Positions 14,001 through 26,000 of a stretch of 64,000 nucleotides of DNA are shown piece after piece (the stretch's first letter is position 1; each line of letters begins with the position of its first letter). The DNA lies in NCBI GenBank assembly GCA_964017185.1, contig OZ024869.1, forward strand, positions 63,316,931 through 63,380,930, given 5' to 3'. The notes below the pieces were generated by a model, which was given only the letters and a program-made list of their open reading frames with translations, was not told the DNA's origin and ran no database searches. The translations under genes and the position numbers were made by a program. This DNA comes from Rugalucina vietnamica (taxonomy: Eukaryota; Mollusca; Bivalvia; Lucinida; Lucinidae).

Positions 14001-17000
14001 TTCTATAGATGCTTCACTTAAAATTTGGCTTTGTTTGGCCAAGCGGTTTCAGAGGAGAAGACGTTTGAATATTATGGAAATATACATGTATATTGCCACG
14101 GGGTGGGAGCACATGAGCCCCTGGGGTCCAATTTTTTCAGAATCATTAATATCCAGTCCTACTGCCCATTTCCTGCAAGACTTTCACTTTAAATGACATT
14201 TTAAAAGTTTTCCCCATTCAAATGCATTGGTGACCTATGTTGACCTTGCCGTAAAATAGGTCAAGGTCATCACAGGGTCATGATTTATATACACATTGTA
14301 GTGCTTGAGCCATCGATGCTTCGTGCCAAGTTTCGTTGAAATTGGTCAACCGGTTCTGGAGAAGAAGATTTTTGAACGGTTTTTACCATATATGGGCATG
14401 GCGGCCATCTTGGTCATGTGACCTGGATTATTTATATACACATTGGTTCCCCCTTCCCATAGATGCTTCATGTAAAATTTGGCTTTGATTGGCCAAGCGG
14501 TTTCAGAGGAGAAGATGTTTGAATATTATGGAGATATACATGTATATTGCCCCGGGGTGGGGGCGGATGAGCCCCTGGTGCCCAATTGTTTTCAGAATCA
14601 TTAATATTCAGTCCTACTACTCATTTTCTGCAAGATTTTTCCTTTAAATGACAATTTAACAATTTTTCCCATTCAAATGCATTCGCGACCTATGTTGACC
14701 TTGCCGTAAAATAGGTCAAGGTCATCATAGGGTCATGATTTATATATACATTGTAGTGCTTGAGCCATTAATGCTTCATGCCAAGTTTGGTTGAAATCGG
14801 TCCAGTGGTTCCGGAGAAGAAGATTTTTGAAGGGTTTTTACCATATATGGGCATGGCGGCCATCTTGGTCATGTGACCTGGATTATTTATATACACATTG
14901 GTTCCCCCTTCCCATAGATGCTTCATGTAAAATTTGGCTTTGATTGGCCAAGCGGTTTCAGAGAAGAAGATGTTTGAATATTATGAAAATATACATGTAT
15001 ATTGCCCCGGGGTGGGGGCGGATGAGCCCCTGGTGCCCAATTTTTTCCAGAATCATTAATATTCAGTCCTACCGCTCATTTTCTGCAAGATTTTTCCTTT
15101 AAATGACAATTTAACAATTTTTCCCATTCAAATGCAAAGGCAACCTATGTTGACCTTGCCGTAAAATAGGTCAAGGTCACCGCAAGGTCATGATTTATAT
15201 ACACATTGTAGTACTTGAGTCATCGATGCTTCATGCCAAGTTTGGTTGAAATCGGTCCAGTGGTTCCTGAGAAGAAGATTTTTGAAGGGTTTTTACCATA
15301 TATGGGCATGGCGGCCATCTTGGTCATGTGACCTGGATTATTTATATACACATTGGTTCCCCCTTCCCATAGATGCTTCATGTAAAATTTGGCTTTGATT
15401 GGCCAAGCGGTTTCAGAGAAGAAGATCTTTGAAAATGGTGGACGACGGACGGACGGACGGACGATGGACGGACGGACGGACGCCGGATCATGGCCATCCT
15501 ATAAGCTCACCTTGTGAGCCTGACGGCTCAGGTGAGCTAAAAAGTGTAATATTAACAGAAAATTAAAGCTTGTGCTCTAATAAATTTAATTGAATCTTGG
15601 TTGCCTGCAAGTGTACCCTTGTTTATCTGAATACATGATAATACAATATTGTCCTAGCTATTATTGATGTCATTTTGAGATCTCTACAGCCATTGGTAGT
15701 CGAAATATATTCAATTTTGTTGGTGTACCCCTTCATTTTTCGTTGATATTTCCCTTATTTATATAAATCTCATTAATATCATTCTAATAGAAGAAGCTGG
15801 TGATTTAAATATCGGATTATATAGTTATAGAACATTGTCCTAGCAATTATTTGATACCAAGTATAGCTCTCTAGGTCAGTCTGTAGCCAAGATACATGTG
15901 ATTTTCTATGTATACCACCTTATTTTTTCCGTAATTTCCATCTAAATTCGAAAGGTTTTGTTAATATGCATAATACAAAAAAATCAATTGACTTATATAT
16001 TGTAGTACAGGATGGTATACTAATGTCCTGGCAATCAATTCATGCCATTTTCAACGTGTAAGGGCTTTTGGTTGCCGAGATACACACCTTTTTTTAGGTT
16101 TGCCGGTTAAATTTTTTCCATTTATTCATTCAAATTTATGAAGTTTTCATGAAAATTCATGAAACTGAAAAAATAAGATCATTCTTATATGAGACTTTAG
16201 GGTCATAGAACACTGCCATAGCATTCATTTTATACTTCTTTCAGCATCCTAGGTTTGTGAACAGCTATGGTTTAAGTGACTTTGTATGTATACCCCCATT
16301 TTTCTCTGATTTCTTGTGTGTTTCATTCATTTTCATGAATAAGCAATATCAATGATTTGAAAATTAGGTATTACGGTTAAATTGATCAGTCCATGCATCA
16401 CAACCAAACCCATTGTAGTATTTTAGAGCACGCTTTTGTTCGTATATGAATATTTTTGTATTCTTTAGAATCACAGTAGGGGTGGATGCGGAAACTATGT
16501 AATTTTACATCATGCAAATGTGTCCATCATTGAGGACAATATTTTATGGCATTTAGATGGTCCTTCTGAACACACTGGCAGCCATGAACATTGGTGTCAG
16601 GGATGCAAGGTAGATCTTGTAACCCATCCAAAACCTTGAAATTGCTAGAGTTTATCCCTCGTTTTTCCTCGATTTTCGACATTTTCTATTAATATTCATG
16701 AATATGCAAATAAGATAATTGTCATTTTGGCCCATGACATCAATAGATTTGTCATATGGTATTATTGGTTCAATAACAAAGTGTCACAATGATAGTTTCG
16801 ACCTCAAATTTAGTTTATTTATTGATTTTTAACGATTTTCTGTCATTTTTACTGTTTTCATTAAAATTCATGAATATGCAAATTAGATATCTTTTAAGGG
16901 TCACCGAATAGTGTTCTACATGGGGGAGAGATCCATAAACTTGTTTATTAATGTCACTTTCCTATTTGAGATGTTTGAATTTTTAACAATTAACCCCTTG

Positions 17001-20000
17001 AAATGGTTGCAAAAATATATATTGACTCCTATACATAAAATGTGTCAAACCACAACATTCTTGTATGGGCTATTGAGTTTTGATAGTAAACCATTGGCAA
17101 CAAGGTGGCATCAAATACATGTAGATTCATTATGTTGCATGCCACTTTGACACTAGTTGTAAAGATATGATAAAATAATGTAAAACTGTTTCACATTTTT
17201 CTTTTTACTTTTGGTGGCCATCTTGGATGCCATTTTCATTGATCACTGACAAAAGGCCAATGGTTGTGCAATGCAATGTCACCACAATATGATACGAAAA
17301 TCCTTTTGCATGCAAAATGTATCTTACCAAAACACAAATCATATACAAACAGCATTCTTGATCCCTGTCATTTTTACTTGTTTCATACCATTGCATGAAA
17401 AAATTATAGTGAAAACAGGGAACCATTTAGTTTACCCCGCCATTTTGTCCACCCTGTCATTGTTGTTACGTACATTGTCAATGACGCTATGGTTTCCTTC
17501 AAAAGTGTTAGTATACACAAGAACTGTATTGTCTTAAGAGATGATAACCCTCTTGGGTGCGATTTTGATTATGAGAGTTACCTAAGGATGGCATGTATTG
17601 GATTAGTGAGCTGTAGTCATTTGTCTACACTGCTGATAAATAAAATAAAAAGTGTGTAAAAAGACTAAACTTTCATCAAAATTTTCATTTTTATTTAGTT
17701 TTAGCAGCCATCTTGGATTCCATTTTCATTTCACAATGATATAAATCTCATTTTATATGTGTGCAACATTTACACAATATGATACAAATATGACATATCT
17801 GGACTATATTGGGTCAGAAAACACAAGAATTTACACAACAGGCGTTTAGTACGGTGTGGTTGAAATAGATGGCAGCCATCTTGGACTCCATATTTAACTA
17901 ATTTTATTGCCAAAGGGTGACAAGGTGATGTCAGTTGTGTTCATTTGTTGCATATTCATCTTCTACACCACTTATAGTGTTCAAAAACATGAAAAAGTAT
18001 GAAATTTGGTTGAAAATTCAACTTTTTTTAAAATTTAGGCGGCCATCTTGGATGCATTTTTTGTTTTACACTCACAAAAGACCATTGAGAGTATAACTCG
18101 TTCACAAAATGATACATCTGTAACAATTATGGATAAAATATGCTCAGAAAAATTTGAATTTTGCCCTATAGAGGTCTTGTACTTTGAAGTTTTAACAGAT
18201 GACAACCCTCTTGGACGCCATCTTGAATTATGAGAGTTGCCCAAGGGTGACAAAGTGGCATCAAGTGGATTCTTGTTTCTGAAGGTGTTGGCTATCATAA
18301 TCAGTCAAAACATTTTCTATACACCGCAAATCCAGGTCCACCCCCGAATCTGCCAGACTAGGAGAATGAAAGTTTATATAAATGGTCAAGGTCACTTGCT
18401 ATAAATAGCAAAAATTTCTTCTTCAGAACCAGAGGGCCTAGGATTTTGAAACTTGGCATGAAGCATCAGGGAGTGGAGCTCTACAAAGTTTATATAAATC
18501 ATAACCTTGGTATGACCTTGACCTATTTTACAGCAAGGCCAACATAGGTTGCATTTGAATGGGGGAAATTAGTAATTAAAAATTAAATTAAATGGGGGGA
18601 AACTTGCTGGGAGTATGCAAATGGACAGAAGATTTATGTTTATGGGAAAAATGTCCTCAGGGGGTTGTCTGCCCCCGCCCTTGGGCTATATACATGTATA
18701 TGGCCAAAATATTCAAACATCTTCTTCTCTGAAACCGCATGGCCAATCAAAGCTAAACTTTATTTGGATCGGGAATGAAAGTTTGTATAAATGGTCAAGG
18801 TCACATGACCAAGATGGCCACCTCTGCTATAGTAGCAGAAACCTTTATGAATCTTATTCTTCAGAACCGGAAGACCTATGATTTTGAAACTTTGCTGTAG
18901 CATCCATGAATGGAGCTCTACAAAAGTTGTATAATCATGACCCCAGGATGACCTTGACCTATTTTATGGCAAGGCCAGCTGAGGTCGCATATACAGATCT
19001 CAGGTGAGCGTTTACAGTAGGGATGTCAACGAATACCGAAATTGGTATTCGAATATTCGCATAGGATATTCGAATATAAGGATATTCGAATATATTCGAA
19101 TATTCGAATGATAAACACATCTATGCCAAATAGACCGAGTACGATGACTTACTTGGTGGTACATGTATTGAAAATATGAGGTACATGAAGATGCAAGGTA
19201 TCGTATCTGGGCTATACCAATGGCGCCATATAAGAAAATCAACAAATTTGGCACAGAAAACTAGACAATCTGGAGGTGTTTAATAATGACAAATCTCTGG
19301 GGTTCTGTCTGAGAAAGCAACGGCACACCATTATTGTCAAGCCAAGATTAAGTTCTGCATGCATATGTACTTTGTAAAAGGTCTGTTGTGACTGTGTTGT
19401 TTCTAAAGAATTTAGTTGTCAATCTATCCAGCCATCTTAAGTTTTCACATGACACAGCTCAAATTGTAGGACTTTCACACCTTGAAAACATTTATTGAAA
19501 CCAAGCGATGCTTTCTTCTCAACTTGAATCAACAAAGTGTCACTTGAATCAACAAAGTGTCACTTGAGTCAACAAAGTGTCAAACTGTTAATTGAGCAAT
19601 CTCAATTTCAAGTGTGTCAAAATGTTGACCATCTTGAATTACTCAACAGACAAGCAGGATTACTGGTCATAATATTTTCGACCTTTGGTCTTAAATTTGA
19701 GTCCTCCTTTAAACTGAAACATGACAATATTGCAGGTTAGAAACTTATGCGAATATTCGAATCCAGAAATCGCATTCGAATATTCGTTGACATCCCTAGT
19801 TTACAGGACCATTTCAGCTGAGTCACGATCAGGGTTGCTAAATGTGTTGCACTTGAGGCAAAAAATCAACATGTTTGTATTTTCATTTTTCTTGGTTTAT
19901 AATAACTTAAGACCCACTAGGTTTATATTCCAGTGATAATTCTTTTGGTTCTCCTGTGTTTTTGAATTTCGCCATTGTGGGTAATGGGAAACGTTCAGTA

Positions 20001-23000
20001 CAGGCTCTAAAAATGGTGTTTTAGGCTGCTTAAATGAGATCATATGTAGCCTAGATAAGTCACTGTTCCATGCTGCAGTTAATTTATTACAATGTAACGT
20101 GTGGTTGCAAATTGAAGGAAATCTTGACTGCAAGTAACATTTAATTTCTTTGGTGCCTCTTTCCATGGGGCTACGGACTCTACAGGCCATGCAAAAAGTA
20201 TAACTGACCGTATCAGCAGTCTTTTCAATTTCTTGACAAAAACAGACTCTACACAAAAATGATGATTTTTAAAGAAACAAGTACTCTTCATTGTGAGGAT
20301 AAATTCAACTTTCATTGATTCTAAACTTTCCTATGACTTCACAATGAAAGACTGGATAAATAAACAATCATTTTCTAATCATGGGTGTAATTTTTTGACC
20401 AGCCAACTAAAGACACCAAGAAAAATGGAAAATCATGACAAGAGTACAGTTTCACTTTTTTAGTCATATCTTTGTTATTTGTTGTCCAAATTTAATTCCG
20501 TAAAAAGTATATTACATGGGACATATGTGCCTTTAATATTACATGAATATTGGACCTTACTTATGATTGAACATAAAAGTATACCAGCTTAGAAAACACT
20601 CAAAATAAAAGTGCAACATCATATGTGAAAAATGGTGATTTTTGGACATTTATTGCCTTGCTATAGCAAAATGATGCATAGAATATCCTTTTGTTATACA
20701 TCGCCAGAAAGCTTATTACCTAAGTGTTATGGTAAAATAAAAACATTTATTCTCGGATAGTATCCTATTGAATTATATGCGCATAACATGGCATAGTTGG
20801 TAAAAGCAACCCTGATCGTGACTCAGCTGATTTGTCCTCTGGTTTGTTTATAAAATGTATTTTCACATTTTGTCAACAAAAAATAAATGTGTATAATTCG
20901 GCAAATAGGTTACTGTATGGGCGGTTACCTCATGAAAACGTTATAGGGTATGGTCTACTTTTGACCATACATGTGATACATTCTTAGGCCCAAATAGGGA
21001 GATTGGACATTTTTGGTAGGGAGATTTAGGTCTGAAATAGGGAGGTTTTTTCTCGACAAAATTATAGCCGATTTTACCCCGGAAAATATTTTCAGCAGTC
21101 CAGCATTTTGTCAAATGTTTGCACTTCAATATGCATATACAACTGATTCTCCCAAATCTATAGATGATTACTTAAAATTAGAATTTTATTATAATTATTG
21201 AAAGTAATTTAATTCTGGTTGTAAGACATACTTGAATACCAAATGGATAATGATAGCTTCCTTCAACAGTAGTTCATTGATAAAATAAGTAATTGTGAAA
21301 TTAGTAAATTATTAAGTTTGTATAGGTTTGAAAAGGAAATTACATGTAGATCTATTTGAAAAAAAAAATCTAAATTGTGCAGAAAAGAAAAAGAGAAATA
21401 AACTAATGCAAAAAAGAGGTTTGAAAAAGAGAAATAAACTAATGCAAAAAAGAGGTTTGAATGTGAAAAGAGGAAAAAAAATATCTTTTTTCAAAAAAAA
21501 AAAAAAAAAAAAAAAAAATTTGCTCCAGCGGAGATTCGAACTCACGACCTCCCGCGTGACAAGCCAACACCTTAACCACTGCACCACTTGGCCATGATGA
21601 CGTCATAGCACTCCAGCATTTGACCAGACGTAAAAAGCACATGGTTTATGTTTACACAATAAATAATTGCATATAAATGGAAAGCTGTGTATTGTCATTT
21701 GTTTACTTCGAGTCTTAGAACAAGTTATTGGAACATGTTGGAATAGTGTTTTGGAGTAATATTATTGGGATTATTGCTTTTTTGAAGGTTGGTGTATTTT
21801 TTTTTTATCAAGCTCAAGACAAACCCCAATGATCACCGATCAATCAACCATGTCAACTGATGATCCTTACGTAAGCTTACTTGACATCATCAAATCAAGT
21901 ACGACAATTACCTAGCACCTTATAGCGTTAATCCAATTACCTGAGGCCAATTATCACACCTGTCACTTCACAGTACGAAAATTCGTCGAGTAGGCGCTGT
22001 AAACATTCTGCCAAACGATCTTTTTGGGGAAAACTAAAAAAATGGTGGCTTGCGGAAAAACACCATAGGAATTTTTCTTCGTCGGGTTTTAGGTTTTTAT
22101 ATCGTGAGAGCGTTTTTGGGACCAAAATATCGGGAGATTCACGATCAATCGTTAGATATCACATGTATGCTTTTGACCTAGGCAAAAGCTAAAGGTATAC
22201 AGTTGAGAGACTCAACTCAAATGTTTTCCGTTAGAAAATAAGAATGATATACAAGTATGTCTAATTCACTAAATTGGGCAAAATACAGGTAGCTGATCTT
22301 TAATGGTAAATATGTGACAGCGCTCTAGGCTGACTGAGTCCGAATTTTCTATAATCTCCCTACTTGAACAGATGGACTAGCCAACCATGCCCAGATATAT
22401 TAAAGTTGCCGCCTAGACAGTGACCTATTTGCCGAATTAAATTTGCTTATGTAGTAGGCATAAATTTACTTAACAAGTTGAGGTCTTAACAATGACGTTA
22501 AGCTAACTGAGTTTTGAACAACTGGCCCCTGGGCAGTAATGCAAACAAATAAAAATTACATTGTTGAGAGAGATGTAACAAAATCCTTCAAAAAGAGTAT
22601 TTACATATGTCATATCAAATTGTCTGTTGTTGTTGTGTTTAGGAGGCCTAGTGTTAGCAGTGTATACCATGTCAGTCTGGCCTGAGATGACAGAGCGTCT
22701 GTCCCGGTGTCATCCTGCCCGATCAGTGTGCTTGCTCATCATAGTCTACCTGGTGGAGATGTTCTTCTCCGTGTGGACAGTGGCCTATAACTTTGTGCCA
22801 GGTGGAGTCTATACAAGGGAGAGAACTGATATCACAGTCTTCGGAGTTATGCTTCTCATTTTCCTTGGATTGTTTGTTGGTGAGTTGGTCAAACTTAAAA
22901 TTAGACTTAACCTATGTTATTTACAGTGAAAAATATGTAACTACCAGTATTACAGGTTTTTGTAAAAATCATCTTCATTCGCTCTGAGATATTCTTTTTT

Positions 23001-26000
23001 GGCAAAATTACAACCCCTATGTCATCGGTTTACATAACACTGCCCTCTTTCCCTGTTTGATACTGGTATTTTACTTTACTGCAGGGACTGTTATTTCCCT
23101 GCTTTCTCCTGGACTTTTGGGGCTTTGCTTACTGATAACCAGTGCATAAGCCTAGAGAGAAGTTTTTCAAACACGTAATATAATTGTTTGTCCTTGCAGG
23201 AGGAGATATAGGAGACGCTCAGCACACAGCTTATGTTCCTGTGAGAAAGAAGAAAATGCCATCAAATAATGTGAATAAATGTGAGGAAAGCAGTGATTCC
23301 TTTTGAAGTAAAAAAGTTAAAATACTTGCGAAGTACTGTAAATTAAAAAATGTTTGCAAGCACTTAATTTTCGAGAATATTTATCAATATTTGTGAATGA
23401 GATTGCTCGTGAATTTTAAGTTCTTGCAAATAAAGATTTACTATTGACTGCACAGTATTAAAAAAATCACCAATAATTCCGAGATGAATTAAAAGTCACC
23501 CAAAAATTTCTGAAATTACAGTAACCAAGTACATTGTCATTTTCTCTAATTCCTGCATTTTTGAAAGCAAAAATCTAGGTGTTTCTATTATATTCATATT
23601 TTGAATTCCGACAGACCTAACAAATATGCAAAATTGATGGTGCTGATAAACTGTGCTGTAAATCAACAAGAAAAGTGAAAAAGTCAGCAATAACCAAGAA
23701 CTGGCGCAAGCACAGCCAAAGTCCTGATTACCAAACCAAGATCATAGGGAATAGACAAAATAATGAATAAGCACTGATATAAAGAGAACACCTGGCTATT
23801 CCAGAGACAGCTCTTTCTCAAAAGGTGGATATCCAACTACGCAAATTTAAATATTTATACATACACTACTCAGACACCAAAACAAAACAGAGAACCACAT
23901 CAGAAGCACCACCTAAGAATGGTCATCGATATTAAATCAAAATATGAACATGTTTGTTTGCTTTAGGTCTTGTTGTATTCCTGTGTGTTGGACTCTTGGG
24001 GTTTGGAGCAAGATATGATCCTCAACGCTACTCCCACCCAACAAAGGTGAGATGGAATGTTTTGTTATAATTTTCCTCAAATACTGCAAGGTCTTACATA
24101 TTTGTAAAAACTGTGTGTTTTTTCTGATATTTGTCAATTTGCTGGCCTCTGTATTTTAAAGTCCAACTTATATTGACTTGCTAACATGTTCAATACAAAA
24201 CATTCTTGCTCATGAATCGAAGAATTTGCAATCAGTTGCAATACCTTGTAAAAAAGAATTCAGGCAAAATTTTCAGACTAGCATTTGAGACTAGAAGCCT
24301 CTGTGGCTTAGTGGTTAAGCCGCTCACCTTTTAAACCAGAGCTCATCACTAGGCATCTCCAGTCTTTATACCCCCTGCATTTTTGCCGACGGGTATATAG
24401 TTTTCGCTTTTCCGTTCATCCGTTCGTATGTTTGTTTGTTCGTTAGTTAGTTCGTTCGTTTGTTATTCCGGAACGTTCGTAGAATTTATGTCAAAGTTTT
24501 TAGCTCACCTGAGCCAAAGGCTCACAAGGTGAGCTTATAGGATGTCCATGATCTGGCGTCCGTCCGTCCGTCATCCGTCCGTCCGTCGTCCGTCGTCCAC
24601 AATGTCAAAGATCTTCTTCTCTGAAACCACTTGGCCAATCTTGTTGAAATTTTATGTGGAGCCTCCTTGGGTAGTGGCATTGAAAGTTTGATCGCGAAAT
24701 CTGGGTCACATGACCAAGATGGCCACCACACCCATATATGGTAAAAACCACTCAAAAATCTTCTTCTCCAAAACCGCTGGGTCGATTTTCATGAAACTTG
24801 GTATGTAGCATTTGGGACTTCAGCCCATCATAGTTTGATCAAATGATGACCCTAGGATGACCTTGACCTATTTTACGGCAATGTCAATTTTGGAAACATA
24901 GGCTTTTACATGGGAAAAAGTGAAAACTATGGATTTTTTGAAAGCTATTGCAGCCTGAGGCCTGAAAAGTGGTAGATGCAAACAACTGATGGAGTAGATG
25001 AAGCCAAAGGTATGTGATTAATTTAGGTCAAGGTCATCTCTTGACCTTGGCCTGTCTGTCGTCCATACACACTTTTCAAAGATCTTCTCTGAAACTGCCT
25101 GGTCAATCAAAGTGAAATTTTATGTGAAGCATCCATGGGTAGGGGAGACGAAAGTTTGATCGCGAAATCCAGGTCACATGACCAAGATGGCCGCCACGCC
25201 CATATATGGTAAAAAACACTCAAAGATCTTCTTCTCCAGAACCGGCAGGCCGATTTTCATGAAACTTGTAGCATTTGGGACTCCAGCCCATCATAGTTTG
25301 TTGAAATGATGACCCTAGGATAACCTTGACCTATTTTACGGCAAGGTCAATTTTGGAAACATAGGCTTTAACATGGGAAAAGGCGAAAACAATGGATACT
25401 TTGGAAACTGTTGCAGCCTGAGACCCGAAAGCTGCTAGATGCAGACAACTTATGGAGTCAATGAAGTTAAGTAATTAATGGAGGCCTAGGTCATTTCTTG
25501 ACCTTGACCCAAGGTCATTTAAATATCAAAATTAAAATTATGGTTTTCTCAGAAATCACTGGGTTTGGAAACTATTGCAGCCTGAGACCTGAAACTTTGC
25601 AGATGCAGACAACTTATGAAGTCAATAAAGGTGTGTGAGTATTCAAGGTCAAGGTCATTTCATGATGACTTGATACTCCAAGATCAGGCTTCAGGTGAGC
25701 GTTCTCGGGACCAATGGTCTTCTGGTTGTTAAAGTTTCTCTGGTAAAGTTTCATGAACCAATGATCAGAAACCATTTATATTTCAACCATAGGTACCCTA
25801 TAGGGTTTGCTTTGTTTCCATGAATTCGAACCCTGGGTCCGGGCATGACCCTGGGTCCATGCCCGGGGGTGGGGCTAGAGGTCAAAATCTAGGTCACCTT
25901 TAATTTGGGTCAAAGTTTTGGTTAAAGTTTCTCTGCTGGTGTATATCTCATGAGCCAGTTTTCATAAATGATTCATATTTGGACTTTAGGTACACTATAA

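Larger units (their letters stand above)
4365..18360. mobile_element. 14-kb foldback (long inverted repeat) DNA transposon
   Basis: The left end TAGTCCGGCAGA and the right end TCTGCCAGACTA are inverted. The next 130 or so bases of each end (ggtggacctggatttgcggt, then cttgggcaactc) match as reverse complements with few changes. The element is flanked by GGA on both sides (4362-4364 and 18361-18363) and interrupts a single CTCACC-family monomer. The arms continue as degenerate inverted repeats: about 4365-5260 pairs with 17400-18360, and about 11390-13500 pairs with 15600-16900. The left arm is broken by 5276-11053 of other insertions, and the centre is occupied by a CTCACC element at 13557. 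No transposase was recognised. A 3-bp duplication is the PIF/Harbinger habit, but the superfamily is not assigned. Confidence 0.8.

Noticed and set aside
21524-21595. A tRNA-Asp gene on the - strand
   Set aside because: Mismatches in the anticodon and T stems and no acceptor pairing; it lies inside a hAT-type element next to a homopolymer.
22105-22177. A promoter or first exon just upstream of exon 22643
   Set aside because: The sequence is the right end of a hAT-type element with a perfect target duplication. Exon phases show that 22643 joins the upstream exon at 286-425.
24420-24480. A gttcgttagttagttcgttc-type stretch as a regulatory array
   Set aside because: It matches the simple-sequence part expected near the start of hairpin-type elements and has no other support.
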